A stretch of DNA of 64,000 bases from Streptococcus sanguinis. GTDB taxonomy: Bacteria; Bacillota; Bacilli; Lactobacillales; Streptococcaceae. This document shows, one piece after another, positions 1-8,427 of the stretch (position 1 is its first letter; each line of letters begins with the position of its first letter). The stretch spans positions 191,106 to 255,105 of the forward strand of contig NZ_CDMW01000001.1 of NCBI RefSeq assembly GCF_001078705.1. Reading direction: 5' to 3'. Under the pieces are notes generated by a model. That model saw only the letters and a list, made by a program, of their open reading frames with translations, was not told where the DNA came from and made no database searches. Made by a program: the position numbers and the translations under genes.

Positions 1-2702
1 CCTGGTTAGGTATTTTTAAAGACCCGACAATGGGAGTTTTTGCTTCAGCTTATACAGGAAATTTTGAAGATGCAACCTCTCTCTTTGTGAAGACGGAATT
101 TGTCTTTTATGATGATAAAGGCCAACCTATTAATTTTGATCAGGCTTTGATGTCCGTGGCTTCCCTCAACCGTGAAGCTAATTCTATCGAAATGGCCAAA
201 GATTATACCGGAACTTTCAACAAGATTTCGGGTTCATCAGTTGGTGAAAAGAACGGCCAAATCTATGCGACTGAGTCTGAAAACTTCAAAAAAGGAGTTG
301 GCGGATCTCGCTTTACCATGTATAAGAATGCTCAGCCAGACTCAGGCTGGGACACTACAGATGCTCCTAACTCATGGTATGGGGCAGGAGCGGTGGAAAT
401 TTCTGGTACAACCAACAGCATGACGATTGGAACGATTTCCTCTTCTGAAGTGTTAGGCCAGCCAGAGGCTACTGATCCACGTAGGGCTGACAAACTAGCT
501 CCTAAGAAACCAAATATTTGGTTTGCGATTAATGGTGATGTTCGAGCGACTGATCTGCCAATCATCACAGTAGAAGAACCGGAAGCGCCAGTAGCTCCTA
601 CAGCTCCTGCAGCGCCAAGTGAAGAAGCGCTTAAGCCTTTGGAGCCAGCTCCAACTACACCAACACCGAAGGCTCTTCCAACACCTCCGGCAGCACCGAC
701 TTATGAAAAAGAACCGACGCCACCGACACGTACACCGGAAACACCAGAGCCTAGTAAGCCTTCTGAGCCAAGCTATGAAGTAGAAAAAACTGTCCGGCCA
801 GCAGTGGTAGAACCGACCTATGAAAAAGAGCCAACCCCTCCGGCAGCACCGACTTATGAGAAGGAGCCGGAAGCGCCAACTCCTACTCCAGATACACCGG
901 AGCCTAATAAGCCGGTAGAACCAACTTATAGCCCGCTGCCAACCTCACCAGCAGAGCCTGTTTATCAAAAAGAGCCAGCAGCGCCCGTAGCTCCGACTGT
1001 GCATTATCATTATCATCTCTTGCAATCTCAACCGCAGATTAATAAAGAGATTCAAAATGACCAAGGCACCAATATTGATAAGACTCTAGTGGCTAAGCAG
1101 TCCGTCGTTCAGTTTGCCTTAAAGACAGAAGCTCTTCCAGCCGGACGCAGTGAGACGACTTCTTTTGTCATTGCTGATCCACTGCCAAGTGGTTATGAAG
1201 TTGACTTAGCAGCAACAAAAGCTGCTAGTGCAGGTTTTGACGTCAGCTATGATAAGGCTAGCCACACAGTGACATTTAAAGCAAATGCAGCAACCTTAGC
1301 TACTTATAACGCAGATACGACCAAAGAAGTTGCTACGCTCTTTCCAACAGTAGTCGGCCGAGTGCTCAACGATGGCGCAACCTATACTAATAATTTCACC
1401 CTGACAGTCAATGATGCCTATGGTGTCAGCTCAAACGTAGTACGCGTGACCACGCCAGGCAAGCCTGATGATTCAGACAATCCAAGCAATAATTACATCA
1501 AGCCAACCAAGGTCAATAAAAACAAGGCAGGATTGGTGATTGATGGTAAGGAAGTCTTGGCTGGTTCGACCAATTACTACGAGCTGACTTGGGATTTGGA
1601 TCAGTATAAGGGTAACAAGTCATCTAAGAGCACGATTCAAAAAGGTTTCTACTATGTAGATGACTATCCGGAAGAAGCACTTGAACTTCGTCCGGAATTA
1701 GTCAAGCTAGTAGATGCGGATGGCAAGGCTGTAGCAGGTGTGACAGTGACCCACTACGAGAGCCTTGAAAAAGCCCCTGCAGCAGTTCGAGAGCTCCTTC
1801 AAAAGGCGAATATCACTGTTAAAGGTTCTTTCCAACTCTTTGCAGCAGACGATGCCCAAGCCTTTTATGACCACTATGTCGTAACAGGTAAGTCCTTGAC
1901 GATAACAAGCCCTATGACTGTCAAAGAAGGAGTGGGCCGCACAGGCGGTAAATTCGAGAATCGGGCTTATCAAATTGACTTTGGAAATGGTTATGCGACA
2001 GACGTAGTCGTCAACAATGTTCCTAAGATCAGTCCTGAAAAAGATATTACCCTAAGCCTTGATCCGACAAGTGCAGAAAACTTGGATGGCAAGGAACTGA
2101 CTTTGGGACGGCACTTTAACTACCGTCTCATCGGCGGCTTAATCCCTGCTAACCACTCTGAAGAGTTGACAGACTATAGCTTTGTGGATGATTATGATCA
2201 ACGAGGCGATGAGTACACGGGTGCTTACAAAACCTTTGCCAAAGTAGACATCACGCTCAAAGATGGTAAGGTGATAAAGGCTAGTACAGACTTGACTGAG
2301 TATACAGCTGCGAATATTGATCTTGAGAAAGGCTTGATTTCTATTCGTTTCAAGGAAGAATTCTTAGAGACCATTTCTCTGGATTCAGCTTTTCAGGCTG
2401 AAACCTATCTACAGATGAAGCGTATTGCTGCGGGTACTTTTGAAAATACCTACATCAATACCGTCAATCGTGTGGTCTATGCTTCAAATACAGTTACAAC
2501 AGTCACTCCTAAGGCACAGCATCTGCTTGTTTCAGATGTAAACGATCCAAGAAGAGCCAATCAAACTCCAGCAGCTAAAAAGATTCCTGTTTCTCTTCTG
2601 CCAGAAACGGGAGCCAAAGATGCAGTCTATCTGCCATATCTAGGTTTAGCAGCCATTATTGGTGCTTTAGGTCTAGGAAAATTGAAAGGTAAAGAAGACT
2701 GA
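1..2702 (+). CDS. Antigen I/II family cell-wall adhesin (Ssp/SpaP/PAc type), 5' part outside the window
   Basis: This is the C-terminal 890-plus residues of a large surface adhesin of the antigen I/II family. Family members bind salivary glycoproteins, collagen and other oral bacteria. The reading frame is already open at base 3 with no start, so the gene begins upstream of the window. The visible part starts in the V-region, passes into a proline-rich stalk (roughly bases 570-1010, with repeated PTYEKEP-like units), then the C-terminal Ig-like domains. It ends with the sortase signal LPETG (2598-2612), a hydrophobic segment and a charged tail (KLKGKED). In the C region the motifs VRELL and NITVK match the adherence (BAR) segment known from S. 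gordonii SspB. A stem-loop terminator follows directly. Identity with SspA, SspB or SspC cannot be settled without the N-terminal half. Confidence 0.95.
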   Translation, partial: WLGIFKDPTMGVFASAYTGNFEDATSLFVKTEFVFYDDKGQPINFDQALMSVASLNREANSIEMAKDYTGTFNKISGSSVGEKNGQIYATESENFKKGVGGSRFTMYKNAQPDSGWDTTDAPNSWYGAGAVEISGTTNSMTIGTISSSEVLGQPEATDPRRADKLAPKKPNIWFAINGDVRATDLPIITVEEPEAPVAPTAPAAPSEEALKPLEPAPTTPTPKALPTPPAAPTYEKEPTPPTRTPETPEPSKPSEPSYEVEKTVRPAVVEPTYEKEPTPPAAPTYEKEPEAPTPTPDTPEPNKPVEPTYSPLPTSPAEPVYQKEPAAPVAPTVHYHYHLLQSQPQINKEIQNDQGTNIDKTLVAKQSVVQFALKTEALPAGRSETTSFVIADPLPSGYEVDLAATKAASAGFDVSYDKASHTVTFKANAATLATYNADTTKEVATLFPTVVGRVLNDGATYTNNFTLTVNDAYGVSSNVVRVTTPGKPDDSDNPSNNYIKPTKVNKNKAGLVIDGKEVLAGSTNYYELTWDLDQYKGNKSSKSTIQKGFYYVDDYPEEALELRPELVKLVDADGKAVAGVTVTHYESLEKAPAAVRELLQKANITVKGSFQLFAADDAQAFYDHYVVTGKSLTITSPMTVKEGVGRTGGKFENRAYQIDFGNGYATDVVVNNVPKISPEKDITLSLDPTSAENLDGKELTLGRHFNYRLIGGLIPANHSEELTDYSFVDDYDQRGDEYTGAYKTFAKVDITLKDGKVIKASTDLTEYTAANIDLEKGLISIRFKEEFLETISLDSAFQAETYLQMKRIAAGTFENTYINTVNRVVYASNTVTTVTPKAQHLLVSDVNDPRRANQTPAAKKIPVSLLPETGAKDAVYLPYLGLAAIIGALGLGKLKGKED

Positions 2703-2712
2703 TACTAGATGA

Positions 2713-2736
2713 GGCTAGGGAATCCCTAGCCTTTTT
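2713..2736 (+). terminator. Rho-independent terminator after the adhesin gene
   Basis: An 8-bp stem, GGCTAGGG with CCCTAGCC around a 3-nt loop, is followed by five T residues. It begins about 10 nt after the adhesin stop codon. Confidence 0.85.
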
Positions 2737-2833
2737 ATCTTTAAAAATACTGGAAAATCTCATGTAGCAAAAGTCTAAATCATTTGTAACATGACAAAAA
2801 TATAACTCTAAAAAAACTGACATGTAAATAAGG

Positions 2834-2839
2834 TATGAT
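2834..2839 (+). promoter_or_regulatory. Probable -10 of the LysM-CHAP gene promoter
   Basis: TATGAT lies about 36 nt before the start codon and no good -35 is seen 17 bp upstream, where the sequence is A-rich. A TGTAAA hexamer lies just upstream of the -10 and TGTAAC lies at 2785-2790. These resemble halves of a WalR (VicR) box, which controls wall hydrolases in streptococci, but the 11-bp-spaced second half is poor. Activator-dependent transcription is an inference. Confidence 0.35.
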
Positions 2840-2874
2840 TTTTTTATCATCAAATTATACGGAGAAAAACAGTT

Positions 2875-3540
2875 ATGAAAAAAGCATTTGCTAAAGCAAC
2901 TCTTGGTTTAACTTCTACAGCTTTTTTGGCGACAATCGGCGCTCAAGCTGTCAATGCAGATTCTTATGTTGTCCAGCAAGGGGACTCTTTTTTTGCCATT
3001 GCTAGTGCCAATGGAATGAATCCTTACGAACTTGCTGCCAATAATGGAAAGACAATTTTTGATACGATTAACCCAGGAGATGTGTTGCAAGTAAATGGCA
3101 CTGCTTTGGCTCAGATATACAATCCTTACAGCGCTCCAGCTTATGAAGCGACAAGTGATGCTGCTTTGGTATCTGATACTGAAGATGTTGTCTTAAATAC
3201 GCCAACTGACTATGGCAATTCTTACCCAATCGGCCAATGTACTTGGGGCGTGAAAGAAATGGCTCCTTGGGCAAGCAACTGGTGGGGCAATGCTAATACT
3301 TGGGCGATCAATGCTGGTGCTCAGGGTTATGCAACAGGAAATGTCCCAGTAGCAGGTGCTATTGCAGTTTGGGATGGTGGCGAATACGGACATGTTGCTT
3401 ATGTGACAGATGTGCAAAGCGACAGCTCTATCCAGGTCTTGGAAGCGAACTACAATCGCCAAAAGCAGATTAACAATTATCGTGGCTACTTTAATCCGAA
3501 TGAATTTATGGGTGGAGTTACCTACATTTATCCAAACTAA
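2875..3540 (+). CDS. Secreted LysM-CHAP peptidoglycan hydrolase
   Basis: A 221-residue exported wall hydrolase. Residues 1-28 form a signal peptide ending near ANA-D. A LysM peptidoglycan-binding domain follows (about 30-75, starting YVVQQGDSFF). After a linker comes a C-terminal CHAP cysteine amidase/endopeptidase domain (about 115-221). The probable catalytic residues are Cys122 in GQCTWG, His173 in YGHVAYV and Glu190. CHAP proteins of this size in streptococci cleave peptide cross-links or amide bonds and help cell separation or autolysis; the bond cut here cannot be read from sequence. The start has GGAGAAA at the right spacing. The gene stands alone behind its own promoter region. Confidence 0.92.
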   Translation: MKKAFAKATLGLTSTAFLATIGAQAVNADSYVVQQGDSFFAIASANGMNPYELAANNGKTIFDTINPGDVLQVNGTALAQIYNPYSAPAYEATSDAALVSDTEDVVLNTPTDYGNSYPIGQCTWGVKEMAPWASNWWGNANTWAINAGAQGYATGNVPVAGAIAVWDGGEYGHVAYVTDVQSDSSIQVLEANYNRQKQINNYRGYFNPNEFMGGVTYIYPN

Positions 3541-3550
3541 AGATAATAAA

Positions 3551-3586
3551 AACGAGGCTGGGCCTGATAATGTCTCAGTTTTTAAA
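3551..3586 (+). terminator. Weak terminator-like hairpin after the CHAP gene
   Basis: GAGGCTGGGCCTGATAATG is followed by TCTCAGTTTTT. It resembles a degraded form of the gaggctgggac-type terminator common in streptococci, with an imperfect stem and a short T tract. Confidence 0.45.
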
Positions 3587-3717
3587 TAGTCGATAGCTCT
3601 TGATGCGGTAGCTGATAGGGCTTTTTCTTTGTGCGGGAAAAGTCCTGAGCAGAAAGAGTTTTTTTGAGGCGAAATATGTTAAAATGAAGAGAGGGAGGAT
3701 TTCCTGGAAGGAGACTA

Positions 3718-4242
3718 ATGAGTTATTTCAATAAGTACAAGTTTGATAAATCGAAATTTCGTCTGGGCATGCGTACCTTTAAAACCGGTCTAGCTGTTTT
3801 CATCATCCTATTGCTCTTTGGGCTTTTTGGTTGGAAAGGCCTGCAAATCGGTGCTTTGACGGCAGTCTTTAGTCTTCGTGAGGATTTTGATAAGAGTGTC
3901 CACTTCGGAACATCGCGAATCTTGGGAAACAGCATCGGTGGTTTTTACGCTCTGCTATTTTTCATTGTCAATAGTGTCTTTAAGGAGCAGTATTGGGTTA
4001 CCCTCCTTTTGGTGCCGGTCTGTACCATGCTGACAATCATGACCAATGTCGCCATGAACAATAAGGCTGGAGTCATTGGCGGAGTATCTGCTATGCTTAT
4101 TATTACGCTATCCATTCGGCCGGAAGATACCATCTTGTATGTCTTTGCCAGAATCTTTGAAACCTTCATGGGAGTCTTTGTTGCGATTCTGGTAAATTCT
4201 GATATAGATCGGCTGCGAACCATCTTTGAAAAGAAAAAATAA
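3718..4242 (+). CDS. FUSC/aromatic acid exporter-like membrane protein (DUF939 type)
   Basis: A 174-residue integral membrane protein. After a basic N-terminus that includes KFRLGMRTFKTG it shows about four hydrophobic segments (roughly residues 24-50, 65-88, 93-115 and 123-160). The opening region, with RTFKTGLAV and then GLQIGALTAVFSLRED, matches the small Gram-positive FUSC-like proteins annotated as aromatic acid exporter family or UPF0421. No substrate is established for this branch. GGAAGGAG precedes the start. It sits just upstream of glnR, but glnR has its own promoter, so joint function is not implied. Confidence 0.75.
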   Translation: MSYFNKYKFDKSKFRLGMRTFKTGLAVFIILLLFGLFGWKGLQIGALTAVFSLREDFDKSVHFGTSRILGNSIGGFYALLFFIVNSVFKEQYWVTLLLVPVCTMLTIMTNVAMNNKAGVIGGVSAMLIITLSIRPEDTILYVFARIFETFMGVFVAILVNSDIDRLRTIFEKKK

Positions 4243-4248
4243 AATCTG

Positions 4249-4265
4249 TGTAAGAAAATATGACA
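4249..4265. promoter_or_regulatory. GlnR operator of glnRA
   Basis: TGTAA, seven bases, then TGACA matches the GlnR consensus TGTNA-N7-TNACA exactly. It sits 7 bp upstream of the -35 of the glnR promoter. In Gram-positive bacteria GlnR binds such sites with feedback-inhibited glutamine synthetase and represses glnRA. Confidence 0.88.
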
Positions 4266-4272
4266 TTATTTC

Positions 4273-4301
4273 TTGACATAAGATTTATTTCGTCCTATAA
4301 T
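4273..4301 (+). promoter_or_regulatory. Sigma-A promoter of glnR-glnA
   Basis: TTGACA (4273-4278) and TATAAT (4296-4301) are separated by 17 bp, a perfect consensus. The promoter lies just downstream of the GlnR box and 21 bp before the glnR start. Confidence 0.9.
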
Positions 4302-4322
4302 AGTGCGTAGAGAGGAATTTGA

Positions 4323-4688
4323 ATGAAGGAAAAAGAGTTTCGCCGAAACATGGCAGTCTTTCCCATCGGCAGTGTTATGAAACTGACGGACCTATCTGCC
4401 CGTCAGATCCGTTATTATGAAGACCAGAATCTGATTACCCCTGCTCGGAATGAGGGCAATCGTCGGATGTATTCTTTGAATGATATGGACCGTCTTTTAG
4501 AAATTAAAGATTATATTTCGGAAGGCCATAATATCGCTGCGATTAAGAGGAAATATGCTGAGCGTGAAGCCAAGTCCCGCAAGACCATTAGTGACAAAGA
4601 TGTCCGCCGTGCCCTGCATCATGACATCTTGCAGCAAGGCCGTTTTGCTTCTTCTCTGCCAACCTTTGGTCAGATGCGTCGACCATAG
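4323..4688 (+). CDS. glnR: Glutamine synthetase repressor GlnR (MerR family)
   Basis: A 121-residue MerR-type repressor of nitrogen assimilation genes. The N-terminal winged helix-turn-helix is visible in MKLTDLSARQIRYYEDQNLI (about residues 19-38), followed by a short helical part and a C-terminal tail. In GlnR proteins that tail senses glutamine synthetase. Length and the position directly ahead of glnA are typical. The start is preceded by AGAGAGG. Autoregulation is implied by the operator upstream, and a second GlnR box in front of gdhA extends the regulon within this window. Confidence 0.95.
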   Translation: MKEKEFRRNMAVFPIGSVMKLTDLSARQIRYYEDQNLITPARNEGNRRMYSLNDMDRLLEIKDYISEGHNIAAIKRKYAEREAKSRKTISDKDVRRALHHDILQQGRFASSLPTFGQMRRP

Positions 4689-4719
4689 CTATTTTGTTTG
4701 AATTACAAGGAGAAATTTA

Positions 4720-6066
4720 ATGTCTATTACAGCAGCTGATATCCGTCGCGAAGTAAAAGAGAAAAATGTTACCTTTATTCGTCTTATGTTCTCTGATATT
4801 TTAGGAACTATGAAGAATGTGGAAATTCCTGCCACGGATGAACAGCTTGACAAGGTCTTATCCAATAAAGCCATGTTTGATGGTTCTTCCATTGAAGGTT
4901 TTGTCCGTATCAATGAATCAGATATGTATCTTTATCCTGATCTGGATACTTGGACAGTCTTTCCTTGGGGAGATGAAAACGGCAGTGTAGCGGGTCTGAT
5001 TTGTGATGTTTATACGACGGATCATGTACCGTTTCTAGGAGATCCTCGCAGCAACCTCAAGCGTGCCCTCAAGCATATGGAAGAGCTGGGATTCAAGTCC
5101 TTTAACCTTGGCCCAGAGCCAGAGTTTTTCCTCTTTAAGCTGGATGAAAATGGCGATCCGACGCTGGAAGTAAATGACAAGGGCGGTTATTTTGACTTGG
5201 CGCCGACAGATTTGGCAGACAATACTCGTCGGGAAATCGTCAATGTCCTGACCAAGATGGGCTTTGAAGTAGAAGCTAGTCACCATGAGGTCGCAGTCGG
5301 CCAGCACGAGATTGACTTTAAGTATGATGAAGTTCTTCGAGCTTGTGATAAGATTCAGATTTTTAAGCTGGTTGTGAAAACTATTGCTCGTAAGCACGGT
5401 CTGTATGCAACCTTTATGGCTAAGCCTAAGTTTGGCATTGCGGGATCTGGTATGCACTGTAACATGTCCCTCTTTGATCAAGACGGAAATAATGCCTTCT
5501 TCGATCCAGAAGATCCAAAAGGTATGCAGCTGTCAGAAACAGCCTACCATTTCTTGGGTGGTTTGATTAACCATGCTTATAACTACACAGCAATCATGAA
5601 TCCAACGGTCAACTCATACAAACGTCTGGTTCCTGGATATGAAGCACCAGTTTATATTGCCTGGGCAGGACGCAATCGTTCACCGTTGGTGCGCGTGCCA
5701 GCCTCTCGTGGTATGGGTACGCGCTTGGAGCTGCGTTCGGTTGATCCGATGGCCAATCCATATATCGCTATGGCAGTTCTCTTGGAAGTTGGCCTGCACG
5801 GTGTCGAAAATAAAATCGAAGCTCCAGCCCCAATTGAAGAGAATATATACATCATGACTCCAGAGGAGCGTAAGGAAGCTGGAATTACAGACTTGCCATC
5901 AACTCTTCACAATGCCTTGAAGGCCTTAACAGAAGACGAAGTCGTTAAAGCAGCACTTGGCGAGCATATCTATACGAGCTTCTTAGAAGCTAAGCGTATC
6001 GAGTGGGCTAGCTATGCAACCTTTGTCTCCCAATGGGAAGTGGATAACTATTTAGATTTATACTAA
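4720..6066 (+). CDS. glnA: Glutamine synthetase, type I
   Basis: A 448-residue glutamine synthetase that makes glutamine from glutamate, ammonia and ATP. It acts in the cytoplasm as a dodecamer. Family motifs are present: DGSSIEGFV near the N-terminus, the metal-binding GPEPEFFLF segment, GSGMHCNMS, and NRSPLVRVP in the nucleotide-binding region. Length fits the Bacillus/Streptococcus GSI-alpha group, which is regulated by feedback inhibition and by binding GlnR rather than by adenylylation. It is 31 bp downstream of glnR, has AAGGAG before its ATG, and is co-transcribed from the GlnR-controlled promoter. Confidence 0.98.
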   Translation: MSITAADIRREVKEKNVTFIRLMFSDILGTMKNVEIPATDEQLDKVLSNKAMFDGSSIEGFVRINESDMYLYPDLDTWTVFPWGDENGSVAGLICDVYTTDHVPFLGDPRSNLKRALKHMEELGFKSFNLGPEPEFFLFKLDENGDPTLEVNDKGGYFDLAPTDLADNTRREIVNVLTKMGFEVEASHHEVAVGQHEIDFKYDEVLRACDKIQIFKLVVKTIARKHGLYATFMAKPKFGIAGSGMHCNMSLFDQDGNNAFFDPEDPKGMQLSETAYHFLGGLINHAYNYTAIMNPTVNSYKRLVPGYEAPVYIAWAGRNRSPLVRVPASRGMGTRLELRSVDPMANPYIAMAVLLEVGLHGVENKIEAPAPIEENIYIMTPEERKEAGITDLPSTLHNALKALTEDEVVKAALGEHIYTSFLEAKRIEWASYATFVSQWEVDNYLDLY

Positions 6067-6072
6067 ACTTAG

Positions 6073-6104
6073 AGCAGGAGGATTGGCATATCCCCTGCTT
6101 TTTC
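6073..6104 (+). terminator. Terminator of the glnRA operon
   Basis: AGCAGG pairs with CCTGCT around a short loop and is followed by TTTTTC just after the glnA stop. Confidence 0.75.
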
Positions 6105-6120
6105 ATGGAGGAGGAGAAAG

Positions 6121-6525
6121 ATGGAAAAATTTCATGATTTTATTAAGCGAGTTTTTGATGAGCAATATGAAGCCTATTTTGGTCCAGATATGTTTGAAAA
6201 ACTTGAACCTCAAGATTATTATTTAAGGCGGGAGGAAGATGGCCAGTTAATTGCCTTGCTCCATGCCCAACAGGTGTTGGAAAACATTCATATCAAGGCT
6301 TTGGTGGTGGATAAAGAACATCAGAAAAAAGGTTTGGGAGCCAGTCTGCTGGCAGAATTAGAAGAAAAGGCTGCAGAAGCTGGAGTAACTAGCATTACCT
6401 TGTCCACTAAATCTTATCAGGCCAAGGATTTTTACATCAAGCAAGGCTATGAAATCTACGCCAGTCTAGCAGATGTCCCGCAAAAGGGCATTACCAAATA
6501 TCATTTTATCAAACGATTGAGCTGA
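6121..6525 (+). CDS. GNAT family N-acetyltransferase
   Basis: A 134-residue acetyltransferase of the GNAT superfamily. The acetyl-CoA pyrophosphate-binding loop appears as HQKKGLGASLLAELE (about residues 72-86), and the end shows the usual strand with KDFYIKQGYEIYASL. The substrate is unknown. A good GGAGGAG lies 4-10 nt before the ATG, and a terminator with a seven-T run follows. It appears to be a single-gene unit. Confidence 0.85.
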   Translation: MEKFHDFIKRVFDEQYEAYFGPDMFEKLEPQDYYLRREEDGQLIALLHAQQVLENIHIKALVVDKEHQKKGLGASLLAELEEKAAEAGVTSITLSTKSYQAKDFYIKQGYEIYASLADVPQKGITKYHFIKRLS

Positions 6526-6542
6526 GCTAGTCTCAATAGATG

Positions 6543-6566
6543 GAAGTCAATTTGGCTTCTTTTTTT
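6543..6566 (+). terminator. Terminator after the GNAT gene
   Basis: GAAGTC pairs with GGCTTC around a 5-nt loop and is followed by seven T residues. Confidence 0.8.
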
Positions 6567-6567
6567 G

Positions 6568-6576
6568 TGCTATAAT
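6568..6576 (+). promoter_or_regulatory. Extended -10 promoter of the first exoprotein gene
   Basis: TGC directly precedes TATAAT (6571-6576), an extended -10 element, 31 bp before the start codon. Confidence 0.55.
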
Positions 6577-6606
6577 AATGGTAATGACTGTTAAAAGGAA
6601 TAAGAA

Positions 6607-7026
6607 ATGAAAAGGCAGAAAACAATAGCCATAGCTTTAGTAAATCTAGGAATCATTGGTGGAGCTTTTTTTCTTGGAAATCAAGAGAGCTTAAATAAAA
6701 TTATAACCAAAAAGCCAGACTTGCAAACGGTAAAAGAAAAGCAGCTGGATTATTTGAAGAAGCACCAAGATGAAATAAAGAATTTTATCAAGTCACAAAA
6801 TCCTAAGATTGAATCTGTTCAGGTGGATTGGAACCAGACAAATTGGGAGGAAGTAGGCAATGGTACTCCATGGGGAGGAGGAGAAGTGATAAGAATTTTT
6901 GGAGGATTTAACCATATCGAAGACTCGAGTTGGAGTGTTTTAGTTGATGTAGAAAATGGGAAAGCGGATATCGATTCTATCATGCAAGGTAGTCCGATAC
7001 GAGCAGGAGGAGAGATTTTTGAGTGA
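6607..7026 (+). CDS. Unknown membrane-anchored exoprotein, copy 1 of a tandem pair
   Basis: A 139-residue protein with a basic N-terminus and one hydrophobic segment (about residues 7-24) and no lipobox cysteine, so probably a signal-anchor protein with its body outside the cell. After the membrane segment comes a charged helical stretch (VKEKQLDYLKKHQDEIKNF), then a compact region with NGTPWGGGE and FNHIEDSSW. It closely resembles the next gene, sharing KEKQLDYLK, NWEE, NGTPWG and the C-terminal GG.IFE. I do not recognise a characterised family. It has a weak AAGGAA site before the start and an extended -10 upstream. Confidence 0.75.
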   Translation: MKRQKTIAIALVNLGIIGGAFFLGNQESLNKIITKKPDLQTVKEKQLDYLKKHQDEIKNFIKSQNPKIESVQVDWNQTNWEEVGNGTPWGGGEVIRIFGGFNHIEDSSWSVLVDVENGKADIDSIMQGSPIRAGGEIFE

Positions 7027-7065
7027 TAGTAATTTAAAAATCTGTTATAATTTCTATGTAGATTT
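7003..7065 (+). repeat. Duplicated gene end and 3' flank, copy A
   Basis: The last codons of the first exoprotein gene plus about 40 bp of non-coding flank match 7521-7583. Both copies end in TTTCTATGTAGATTT. This shows that the duplication unit extended past the coding region. Copy A contains a TGTTATAAT extended -10 that may serve the second gene. Confidence 0.75.
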
Positions 7066-7130
7066 AACATGTCCCTTTCAGCGGTCATGCATTACAGCAT
7101 ATGTAACTTCTAAGGTCTAGAAGTAAGAGA

Positions 7131-7544
7131 ATGAAGAAATATAAAATCATTTGGTTGGTACTAATTGCCCTTGTTATTGGAGTAGGTAGTCTACATATGT
7201 TAAAACAGAGTAATTTGTTTTCAGATGGCAAAGCTAATTTGCAATCCATAAAAGAGAAACAGCTAGATTATTTAAAGTCACAAGAGGAAGAGATTAAAAA
7301 ATTTGTGAAGTCACAAAACGCGAAAATTGAGTCAGTGGAGATTAATTGGGAGGAAACGAATTGGGAAGAAATTGGCAACGGAACACCGTGGGGCGCTGGA
7401 GAAATTGTTAATGTATATGGGAGATTCAATCATATTGAGGATTCTTCTTGGAATGTCACTTTTTTAGTAAAAGATAATGAGGTAGTTCCAAATTCAATGT
7501 CTTTAGCAAATGATTTATATGTAGGAGGTAGGATTTTTGAGTAA
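7131..7544 (+). CDS. Unknown membrane-anchored exoprotein, copy 2 of a tandem pair
   Basis: A 137-residue paralogue of the preceding gene with the same layout: basic start, one membrane segment (about residues 6-25), a charged helix containing IKEKQLDYLKSQEEEIKKF, then NGTPWGAGE and FNHIEDSSW, and a GGRIFE end. The N-termini differ far more than the extracellular parts, so selection seems to act on the exposed domain. The upstream gap of about 100 bp contains TGTTATAAT within the duplicated flank. The function is unknown, and no enzyme motif was seen. Confidence 0.75.
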   Translation: MKKYKIIWLVLIALVIGVGSLHMLKQSNLFSDGKANLQSIKEKQLDYLKSQEEEIKKFVKSQNAKIESVEINWEETNWEEIGNGTPWGAGEIVNVYGRFNHIEDSSWNVTFLVKDNEVVPNSMSLANDLYVGGRIFE

Positions 7545-7583
7545 TGGTAATTTGAAATCCTTTGATAATTTCTATGTAGATTT
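7521..7583 (+). repeat. Duplicated gene end and 3' flank, copy B
   Basis: Second copy of the repeat at 7003-7065. Its -10-like sequence has changed to GATAAT, so promoter activity here is less likely. Confidence 0.75.
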
Positions 7584-7651
7584 GGCAGAGAAAAAGTAAG
7601 AAGCAGAAGTCAGAGAAGCAGTGAGAAGTCTGTTAAGGGGATTTAAAAATC

Positions 7652-8398
7652 ATGGCAAAAAAGGTTAAAGATTATTATGATTTGGTTTATGCGAAGGATT
7701 TGAGCCGTCGCTTGCAAGAAGTCACAGATAAATTTGATGCTCAGCATTTTATGTCTCTAGTTGAAAGCGACTTAGAGTCTTTGGAATTTACTCAGCGTCA
7801 AGAGCTGTTGGCCAAGAGTATCAAAGAATTCTTGCCGTTTTCTTATGCTGATTCTCTGAAGGTTTTTGAGCAGATACTTGGTCCAGAGTTAAAGGGCGGC
7901 TTGGGCATGTTTTCAGAAGGATACTGGTTGTGGCCAATTGGCAAATTTGTAGAACTTTACGGAAGTCAGGAATTCGAGCTGAGTGCAGCCTTCAGTAAGG
8001 AATTAACCAAGCGATTTACTGGAGAATTTTCCATGCGGCCCTTGCTGGCTAATTATCCTAGAGCTACGATGGATTTACTGCTAGAGTGGAGCCGAGATGA
8101 GAATATGCGCGTCCGCAGATTAGCCAGCGAGTGTATGCGGATTCGTCTGCCCTGGGCTAAGAAGCAGACTGTGGTTTTAGATTATTTTGATGAATTTACC
8201 GCTATTTTGACAAATCTAAAGGATGACACAGATAAATCAATCCAAAAAAGTGTCGCTAATAATCTGAATGATTTATATAAAGAAGATCCTGAAAAGTTTG
8301 AGAGGGTGATTGGGACTTGGCAAGAGGAAAAACTGAATCCGAGTTGCGCTTGGATTATCAAGCATGCTTCGCGAACAAAAAATAAAGCAGAAAAATAA
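7652..8398 (+). CDS. DNA alkylation repair protein, AlkC/AlkD-like HEAT-repeat glycosylase
   Basis: A 248-residue, mostly helical protein. The segment VRRLASECMRIRLPWA (about residues 153-168) resembles the conserved signature of AlkC-type 3-methyladenine DNA glycosylases, and the flanking regions look like HEAT repeats, including the pair around SIQKSVANNLNDLYKEDPEKF. Family members remove N3-alkylated purines without base flipping. AAGGGGA lies before the ATG. It is monocistronic and ends in a strong terminator shared with the convergent rnjA. The assignment to AlkC rather than AlkD rests on this motif alone. Confidence 0.75.
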   Translation: MAKKVKDYYDLVYAKDLSRRLQEVTDKFDAQHFMSLVESDLESLEFTQRQELLAKSIKEFLPFSYADSLKVFEQILGPELKGGLGMFSEGYWLWPIGKFVELYGSQEFELSAAFSKELTKRFTGEFSMRPLLANYPRATMDLLLEWSRDENMRVRRLASECMRIRLPWAKKQTVVLDYFDEFTAILTNLKDDTDKSIQKSVANNLNDLYKEDPEKFERVIGTWQEEKLNPSCAWIIKHASRTKNKAEK

Positions 8399-8427
8399 GC
8401 TTTGCTAATCTAGCAAAGCTTATTTTT
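8397..8427. terminator. Bidirectional terminator between the alkylation-repair gene and rnjA
   Basis: AAGCTTTGCTA pairs perfectly with TAGCAAAGCTT around ATC, with A and T runs on both sides, so it can serve both convergent genes. Confidence 0.85.

Noticed and set aside
570-1010. Proline-rich repeats of the adhesin considered as a separate DNA repeat element
   Set aside because: They are coding repeats of the protein stalk (PTYEKEP-type units) and are explained by the gene.
2761-2834. WalR/VicR box upstream of the LysM-CHAP gene
   Set aside because: Only single hexamers resemble the motif; no pair with the required 11-bp period fits well enough to list as an operator.
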